From Candidatus Jidaibacter sp. (GTDB lineage: Bacteria; Pseudomonadota; Alphaproteobacteria; Rickettsiales; Midichloriaceae), in NCBI GenBank assembly GCA_021298045.1, contig JAJTHY010000122.1, positions 1 through 5,933 of the forward strand: a stretch of 5,933 nucleotides of DNA, given 5' to 3'. The translations under genes and the position numbers were made by a program. The notes under the pieces were generated by a model. It searched no databases and was not told the DNA's origin. It saw nothing but the letters and a program-made list of their open reading frames with translations. Shown piece by piece: positions 5,830 through 5,933 of this stretch (position 1 is its first letter; each line of letters begins with the position of its first letter).

Positions 5830-5933
5830 TTCAAGGGATTTGATGAAAAAATAATATCAATGTATGGGCTGGGGATGAGCACTCGAGATATACAATCGCA
5901 CCTCCAGGAAATGTATGGTATAGAAGTGAGTCA
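5791..5933 (+). mobile_element. IS256-family transposase fragment (broken at left, cut by window at right)
   Basis: An open frame without a proper start begins after TAA 5788-5790 and runs off the window end, about 47 codons. It reads LFEPLLIPKRQR, then GFDEKIISMYGLGMSTRDIQ and HLQEMYGIEVS. This is the pattern of IS256-family (Mutator-like, DDE) transposases, where FEP...RQR...FD-KI--MY--G-S-R-I---L---YG--VS forms the segment ahead of the first catalytic Asp. Full proteins are about 400 residues and this motif lies some 80-100 residues in, but only 179 nt separate it from the rplQ stop, so a complete N-terminus cannot fit. The segment before it may continue in another frame (5762-5794, with P and NS matching the family's PRDRNS), implying a one-base deletion. 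The catalytic residues lie beyond the window, so whether the rest is intact cannot be judged. Confidence 0.85.

Noticed and set aside
1..5933. tRNA, rRNA, CRISPR or riboswitch signals
   Set aside because: No tRNA-like cloverleaf, regularly spaced repeats or recognisable aptamer motifs were seen in the short gaps between the genes.

Overview
The window is a stretch of the conserved ribosomal-protein supercluster (end of the spc operon plus the alpha operon), all on the + strand. The gene order is rpsE (3' end only) - rpmD - rplO - secY - adk - rpsM - rpsK - rpoA - rplQ, followed by a non-coding tail and the broken start of an IS256-type transposase that runs off the right edge. Having adk between secY and rpsM, with no map, infA or rpmJ, is the usual alphaproteobacterial layout. 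The AT-rich composition, AT-rich codon use, Lys-rich proteins and nearby insertion-sequence debris suggest a host-associated alphaproteobacterium, perhaps Rickettsiales or Holosporales. This placement is inference and I cannot name a species.

Layout. Positions 1-3186 carry the tail of the spc operon: ribosomal proteins S5, L30 and L15, then the translocase channel SecY and adenylate kinase. Spacing is tight, with secY and adk overlapping. A 111-nt gap (3187-3297) follows and holds the best promoter candidate in the window (TTGACA, 16 nt, TATCAT). Positions 3298-5611 are the alpha operon: S13 (GTG start), S11, RNA polymerase alpha subunit and L17. Most genes have a purine-rich Shine-Dalgarno sequence; secY is the weakest.

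Positions 5612-5933 contain no intact gene. The first ~180 nt hold only weak hairpins. From about 5791 to the end there is an open frame matching the central N-terminal part of IS256-family transposases, with an apparent frameshift at its left edge and no room for a full N-terminus.

The genes work together in making the translation, transcription and secretion machinery, with Adk keeping the adenylate pool balanced. I see no new biological system. The features worth a second look are small: Lys-rich extensions on L30 (N-terminal, doubling its length), L15 (C-terminal) and RpoA (N-terminal), a few substitutions in otherwise near-invariant motifs of S5, S11 and Adk, the internal promoter, and the transposase remnant with an inverted repeat next to rplQ.
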